Of a stretch of DNA of 64,000 bases, positions 58,378 through 64,000 are shown piece by piece. Source of the DNA: Lunularia cruciata. Lineage: Eukaryota > Streptophyta > Marchantiopsida > Lunulariales > Lunulariaceae. The translations under genes were made by a program, and so were the position numbers. Below the pieces are notes generated by a model. It did no database searches. It was not told the DNA's origin and saw nothing but the letters and a program-made list of their open reading frames with translations. The stretch is from contig OX419757.1 of assembly GCA_948567375.1 (NCBI GenBank), positions 30,690,001 through 30,754,000 of the forward strand, given 5' to 3'. Within the stretch, counting starts at the first letter, position 1. Each line of letters starts with the position of its first letter.

Positions 58378-59735
58378 TTTGTTATGATGCAATCTTAGGC
58401 ATGCCTTGGAGGGAGCAATACAACCCTATGGTAGATTGAAGGAAGAAAGCAGTGAGCACAAGCCAATGGATAATCATTGGGGCTAGAGAAAAAGCACATA
58501 GGCAGACATTGCCTCTCTATGTCATAGGAACAATAGCTATCTATAAGACAGATAGATGTTTCATTGGTCTAATAAGAGAAGCCCAGAGTGCACTTGATGG
58601 ACCAATTCTTGAGAAATTGAAAGATGTGGTAAATGAGTTTCAAGATGTCTTCCCAAATAATCTACCCTTAGGATTACCACCAAAAAGGAGAGTAGATCAT
58701 AAAATTGAGATACTTCCATGGAAGACACCTCCTTGTAAGGTCCCATATTGTCTATCACCTCAAGAGTTGGAGGAGTGTAAGGCTCAAATCGAGGATATGC
58801 TGCAAAAAGGGTTTATCCAATCCAACGTATCACCATACGGGGCTCCTATCTTGTTTGTGAAGAAGAAGGATGGTACAATACGCATGTGCATTGACTATTG
58901 GGGCCTCAATCAACAAATAGTGAAGAAAAAATACCTTTTACTCCACATAGACAACTTGGTTGATCAACTCAATCGAGCAAAATACTTTACCAAACTAGAC
59001 TTGCAGAGTGATTACAATCAAATTTGGATTGCAAAGGAAAATGTATCCTAAATTGCCTTAGCAAGTTGCAAACCAAGTATGGCCACTTCAAGTACCTTGT
59101 GATGCCATTCAGCCTCACCAATGCACCTGCCACTTTCATGAGTCTTATGAATGATATATTTTGACCATATTTGAATAAGTCTATTATCATCTTCCTAGAT
59201 GACATCTTAGTATATAGTAGGACAATGATGGAACACAAACATCATCTACAAGAAGTCCTCTAGATTCTAAGGCAAAATCACTTGTACGCCAAAATCTCAA
59301 AGTGCAAGTTTAGCAAGTCTATGCCCCAAGTAGACTACTTGGGGCATAGAGTAAGTGCAAAGGGTATCCAAGTATTAACAGATAAAATAAAGGTCATTAA
59401 AAAATGGAGCACTCCAAAAGATCAGACTCAACTCAAGAGCTTCTTGGGATTGACAAGGCTCTATTGTTGGTTTGTCAAGGACTTATCTAAGGTGGCATAG
59501 ATTTTAATAGCACTACTTGGTAAGGGGAAGAAGTGGACATGGGGAACCAAACAAGAGTTGGCCTTTCAAGAATTGAAACATGCCTTGTTACATGCACCAA
59601 TCTTGAAATGGTATGACCCAAAACATCCAATCAAATTGGCTATCAATGCATCAGGCATTGCAATTAGGGAAGTCCTACAACACGTGGCATGATGGGTGGC
59701 ATCTAATTGCATACTTCTCTTGAAAGCTATTACCG
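58378..59735 (+). pseudogene. pol: Outer chromovirus protease end, RT and start of RNase H
   Basis: 58452-59051 is open and reads [40 protein letters not shown] and [16 protein letters not shown]. The catalytic [11 protein letters not shown]-like segment near 59190 is in another frame. 59282-59500 reads VDYLGHRVSAKGIQVL and [15 protein letters not shown]. RNase H begins with ..LAINASGIAI near 59640 and breaks at about 59735 with the purine-rich insertion. Confidence 0.82.
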
Positions 59736-59814
59736 GTTTTTTTGGAAAATAATCTACATGTAGCATTGGTGCCATTTGGTGTGAGGAATTTTTTTCTTAT
59801 GTTATAGTGAACTT

Positions 59815-59985
59815 GGCAGTTTTTTTTTGTTATTGTGTCTCAAAATTTATTTATGTTACTATGTCTTAGGAGTATTTTTTATGCTATTGTAAAGCCCGGA
59901 AGTTGTTTTGTGTTATTGTAAGCTCAAGAGTTTCTTTTATGTTTCATAAGCTCTGGAGTCCTTTTTATGTTACATAAGCTCAAGA
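59815..59985. repeat. Degenerate tandem repeats of about 40 bp
   Basis: Four to five copies of a TTTTTATGTTATTGTAAGCTC-like unit with AGGAGT/AAGAGT joins, at the left end of repeat R1. Confidence 0.6.
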
Positions 59986-60449
59986 AGAGAGGAATTTATT
60001 GGGATATGGGGAATAGCAAGAATGTTTCAAAGGAAGGGATTTTTTTGAGAGAAAGAAAGAGGGAATATAGAAGGAGTTGCCCACAAAAAGGAGATATCAC
60101 GGGAAGCTTTGAAAGGGACAGTAGGAGCAGTGAAGAAAAGAGTTTTGAGTGAGAAAGGTTTGGATAAGAGGGCTGACATGGGAATTTTCCCGAAGGAAGA
60201 GCTTGTGACAAGGGAAAGGAGAATTATCAAAAGGGGTAAAATCTAGCGGCAAGCAAGAAACATTGGAATGAGGAGACCTTAGGCCTGGACAGAGGAGAGA
60301 AGGGTTTTTGAAAGGGGTTTAGGGAGGCTTCTCAAAGGAAGAAGGGAGAAAATTTTCAAGAGAGAAAGGCTTGACTTGAACACAGAAAAGGGATTTTTGA
60401 AGGGCAAGTGTTATGTGACCTTGTGTGATAGGAAGAAGAAAGAAAATCA

Positions 60450-60790
60450 AAGGAAGAGCCTGAGCTTGTGTAGGAGTCTTGAGAGAGAGTGCTGTAGGGA
60501 AGGAATTTTTGAGAGAAGATTTGGTAGTGCTGGGGTTTTTGAGAGAGAGTGCGGCAGGGAAGGATTTTGAGAGAAATTTTGGCAATGTTGGGGTTTTGAG
60601 AGTCTAGCTGCAGGGAAAGAAGCAATCAAAGGAAGAACCTGGGCCTATGCAGGGGTTTTGAGAGAGAGTGTTGCATGGAAGGAATTTGTGAGAGAAGATT
60701 TGGCAATGTTGGGGTTTTGGGAGTCTGGCTACAGGGAAGGAATCAATCAAAGGAAAGACTTGACCTGTGTAGGGATTTAGAGAGAGAGAG
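60450..60790. repeat. Higher-order tandem repeat in R1
   Basis: A unit of about 60 bp (TTGAGAGAGAGTGC.GCAGGGAA, GGAATTTTTGAGAGAAGATT, TTGGCAATGTTGGGGTTTTG) repeats about four times. The larger block including GGAAGAACCTGGGC repeats about twice. Confidence 0.65.
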
Positions 60791-62236
60791 AGATTTTTTA
60801 AGGAGATGGGGTTGGTTGCCAAGATAGATGAATAGAGAGGAGAGAGAACAACTTATTTTCTTGTGAAATTTTGTGTAGAGAGGGAGTGGCATTCAAAGGA
60901 AGAGGAACAACATTTTTTGGAACAGGAAGTGTAGACATTTGAATGAGTTTAGACTTGATAAAGAGAGAAAAGATATTGGTATTCGTGATAGAGGAGAATT
61001 TTGAATGAGATAAGGCTGGCTGGAAGAGAGAGAAAGAGGGATTTCTTGAAGGAGATGGAGCTGGCTGCCAGGACAGATGAATAGTGAGGAGAGAGAATTA
61101 TCAAAAGGGGAAGGATCTGGCTGTAGGGGAAGAGAGAAAATTTAATGAAGGAGGGGATTTGGATTGCTGGGGAAGAATTTTGAAAGGTGAAGGGCTTAGT
61201 ACTTGTGTGACAAGAAAGGAGAAAAAATCCTGAAGGTGATGGGGTTTTGCTGGCCTGGGCAGAGAGACAGAAAATTTCAAGAGAGGAGTTTGCTGAGCAC
61301 AAGAAGAGAGTGGAAATTTTTCAAAGGAGAAGGATCTGGCTGCAGGAAGGAATCATGAATTTCTTGAAAGGGAGGTCTTTTGCTAGGAGCAGAAAGGAAG
61401 AGATCTATTTTTGAGAGAAGAAGGTAGGAGAGAGAAGGAATTTTGTGTGCTTTTGTGACAGGGGAATAAATAACAAAGGCTAAGGAGAGTATAGGGCAGA
61501 GAACTTTGAAGGTGAGAGAGCTTTGCTTGCTTGAATAGAGAGGAAGAAAGGAGATGAAGCATGGAAAGTGAATTGAGGTCTGGACAGGGGAACCCTCAAG
61601 GGGAAGGTATGGATTGGATAGAGAGAGATGGCATGAGTATCCAAAGAGGGAAGGGTTAGGTTGGACAAAGACCAAGGACAATGAGAGAAAATTTTTGAAG
61701 TTGTGCTTTGGAACTATGATAGGACCAAAGGGAGAAGTCTCAAAAGAGAATTTGCCAGACAGAGAAAAAACTTGGAGAAATTCTTGAAAGAAGCTACAGC
61801 AGAATAGGAAGATGAAGAGTTATAAGGGATAGGGATTAGGACTTGGTTGGTTTCACTTCTTTCTTTTACATGCTTGGGCAGTTGAAGAACTTTAGGTGTG
61901 GTCATTATCTAGTTTGGAGCTGTTTGGCTTTCCCCAAAAAGGTTTATAAATTGTAAGGCTTGGTATTGTGATGAATATATGGTTCCTTGTGATTGAATGT
62001 GAATATTTGATCTGTGAATAGTGTCAAGGAGAGGACTCCATTCTCGGAGCTCCCAATCTAGCTCTGCACGCAGATCCTATCATAGACCTGGTCGCATTGA
62101 TCTGAAACTGGCCATAGGGCTTGTGACTTGTTAGAAAAAATCCACCACCCACAACCTCCATTAAATACAAACTCAATATTAACAAAACTTTAACATTAGC
62201 TAGTGAAACTTGAAGATCAAGATTATCCCAATGAAA

Positions 62237-62302
62237 CTCAACTCAAGGAACTATTAATAAGAGCTTATGCTCAACTCAAGGAACTATTAATAAGAGCTTA
62301 TG
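62237..62302. repeat. 33-bp exact tandem duplication
   Basis: Units 62237-62269 and 62270-62302 are identical; each holds AAGGAACTATTAATAAGAGC. Located near the right end of repeat R1. Confidence 0.92.
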
Positions 62303-62479
62303 CTCCAGATCAATTATAACCAAGTTGCTCCAGCAAGGAGGAGATTGCCATCCAGGCAAGAGTAGAGACAAGGTATGATTACAAAAAAAACTTTGAGTCA
62401 TTGACAAACCGAGAAATCTAAGCACAAACAGCCAGATGCCTAGCACATTCTCAAGACCAAGCAATCCCCACGACACCAG

Positions 62480-64000
62480 CAGAATGCAATTATCACACCA
62501 CAGAGCAAGAAGAGCTAGCCATTGTCCTTGCAACCAAGCATTAGAAGCACCATCTTGGCGAGACTCATTTGTAGTGGAGATAGACCACAAACCTCTAGTC
62601 TACCTCAATAGACTAATAGATCTATCTTGTCGTCAGATCCAATGGGCAAAGTGGCAACAACAATTCAACATGACAATCTCACCTACATGGAAGGCAAGAA
62701 GCAACTTGCAGATGCATTCACTTGAATGTTGATGGTAAACAATTTGGTGGCAAAGGTCAAGATGAACCTGAATTTTAGCCAAAGATTCTAGTTGTTACAA
62801 AAATAGATCCACAAATTGTAGGAGCTCAATCATCCAAAGGCATCACCAACAACCAAAGACACTTTTTGTGATGGTAAATTATGGATCCCAAATGCCCTAA
62901 AATTATGCACCACCATCATGATTCTTCCATTGTAGGTCCTATCAAAGTGAACAACCTTGGATGTAGTCCAGCACCATTATTATTGGCCCAAGATGAGCAA
63001 CAATGTGATGGAATATGTTCTGAGCTACCTACTTTGTCAACATAATAAAGCCTCTTATCAAGCTCTTGTAGGACTCTTGCACCCCTCCCTACTCCTATGC
63101 AAAGTTGAGAACAAGTGAATTTAGATCTAGTTTGTGATTTGCCCAAGACCACCTTAGGGTTTGACTCCATTGTAGTATTTGTTGACCAACTCAAAAAATT
63201 GATTCATGTATGCCCTACCACCAAGGATGTGATGGCTCTACAACTAGCTTAGTTGTACGTAGATGCAATCTTCTCTCACCATGGCCTGTCTCGAGTGCCT
63301 ATCATCAATAGAGGGACTTAATTTACTAGTCTATTTTGGAGAACACTCTTTCGTTTCTTCAAAACCAAATTGGCCATGTCCATGGTTTACCATCCACAAA
63401 CCAACAACCAAATAGAGTGGGCTAATAACACTATTGAAGATATGCTTTGGGGCTTCACCTTAGATGAGCAAGAGAGGTAAGACACTTCACTTCCATTGGT
63501 GGAATTTGCCTACAACAACCCAGTAAATGCCTCCACCCAAGTCACAACATTCTTCCTCATGTATGGCAAGCATCCTTTCACACCTTTGAACTTGGTGAAG
63601 ATCCATCTGATGATTACCAAGGTTGATGTTGTCAACTTGTTTGTTCCAAGAATCCAACAAGGGATGGAGAATGCCAAAAATTGATAGAAGCAATATGGCA
63701 ATGCACACTATAGGCACATGGAGTTTTAGGTGGGAGATCAGGTTTGGCTATCAACAACCAACCTCACGTTAGTTAGCCCTTGTAAGCTCAGACCTTGTTT
63801 ATTAGGGCTTTTCCCATTCTTTGTCAAATTGGTGTTATGGCCTATCACCTCAAGCTACCACTACACTAAAAGATCCATCCAGTGTTCCATGTCTGCCTAC
63901 TATGAAGATATGCACCCCAACCAAGCCACGATCCCTCCATACAAGACATTCAACCTTGCCCAAACCTCATTGATGGCATGGAGGAATACAAAGTGGAATG
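62480..64000 (+). pseudogene. pol: Outer chromovirus RNase H end, integrase and start of chromodomain
   Basis: Resumes with [17 protein letters not shown] near 62490, then QIQWAKWQQQFNMTIS. The integrase has [17 protein letters not shown] near 63160 and FTSLFWRTLFRFFKTKLAMS near 63340, and [20 protein letters not shown] at 63496-63684. The last bases read LIDGMEEYKVE, the beginning of the chromodomain, and are cut by the window edge. Many stops. Confidence 0.82.

Larger units (their letters stand above)
59736..62473 (-). repeat. Purine-rich dispersed repeat, copy R1 (about 2.74 kb)
   Basis: It interrupts the RNase H gene of the outer chromovirus: ..CTATTACCG before, and CACCAGCAGAATGCAATTA after, where the sister has ACCGACAGAGCGCAATTA. 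A 4-5-bp duplication (TACCG/CACCA) is possible but weak. The body (59990-61850) is strikingly purine-rich on the + strand (GAGAGAGAG, GGAAGGA). The right part matches 41325-41800 in the opposite orientation. A TTTATAAATTGTAAGG near 61940 looks like a TATA region. No protein domain is seen. Confidence 0.55.
43616..64000 (+). mobile_element. Outer chromovirus (Ty3/gypsy with chromodomain), + strand, runs off the window
   Basis: A + strand element of the same family as 44507-51119. Its 5' LTR is 43616-44362. Internal parts are 44363-44506, 51125-52939, 58378-59735 and 62480-64000, which read through in order as leader, gag, protease, RT, RNase H and integrase, up to the start of the chromodomain. 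Three insertions separate them: 44507-51119, 52940-58372 and 59736-62473. Coding parts carry many stops. Its 3' LTR lies beyond 64000. Confidence 0.85.

Noticed and set aside
60319-61681. Series of - strand ORFs rich in Ser, Pro, Leu and Phe in repeat R1
   Set aside because: They reflect the purine-rich repeat composition (few stops when read as CTT/TCC/CTC) and not a protein family.

Overview
The window is plant nuclear DNA, most likely from a seedless land plant such as a bryophyte. It has one spliced plant-type gene, a cellulose synthase-like D (CSLD) family member at 4671-7830. The rest is mainly LTR retrotransposons nested in one another and heavily decayed. The species call is an inference from the CSLD gene, the chromodomain Ty3/gypsy and Ty1/copia elements, and the AT-rich repeat DNA.

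Layout. 1-3040 is AT-rich spacer. 3041-4670 is the higher-GC upstream region of CSLD. CSLD has three exons. 7831-11018 is ordinary intergenic DNA with one degenerate tRNA-Ala-like sequence. 11019-18866 is a decayed Ty1/copia element on the + strand; its left LTR-like repeat is split by a 2160-bp terminal-inverted-repeat DNA transposon. 19589-33042 is a second copia element on the - strand. It carries two copies of an unusual 3.8-4.5 kb element with coiled-coil ORFs, one in its 3' LTR and one in its reverse transcriptase. This copia element itself lies within RNase H remnants of a third copia. 33740-35468 is a gene-like block with broken frames and no recognised family. 36300-41325 holds a decayed Ty3/gypsy pol on the - strand. 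41325-43550 is a pyrimidine-rich repeat.

43616-64000 is a nested block of chromodomain Ty3/gypsy elements (chromoviruses). The outer element is on the + strand and runs off the window. Three things have inserted in it: a structurally complete sister element on the - strand (44507-51119, 5-bp target duplication GATGG, about 95% similar LTRs), a second chromovirus family on the - strand (52940-58372, 344- and 439-bp LTRs), and a 2.7-kb purine-rich repeat (59736-62473).

The most interesting observations are these. The CSLD protein has lost both its N-terminal RING region and the cysteine cluster of its class-specific region. A small paired leader-ORF domain sits upstream of gag in two different chromovirus families. 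The coiled-coil element has 5-bp target duplications but no visible polymerase. In one chromovirus family the gag and pol frames are offset in the same way in two diverged copies. No intact transposon protein appears to survive apart from most of the pol ORF of the 44507-51119 element.
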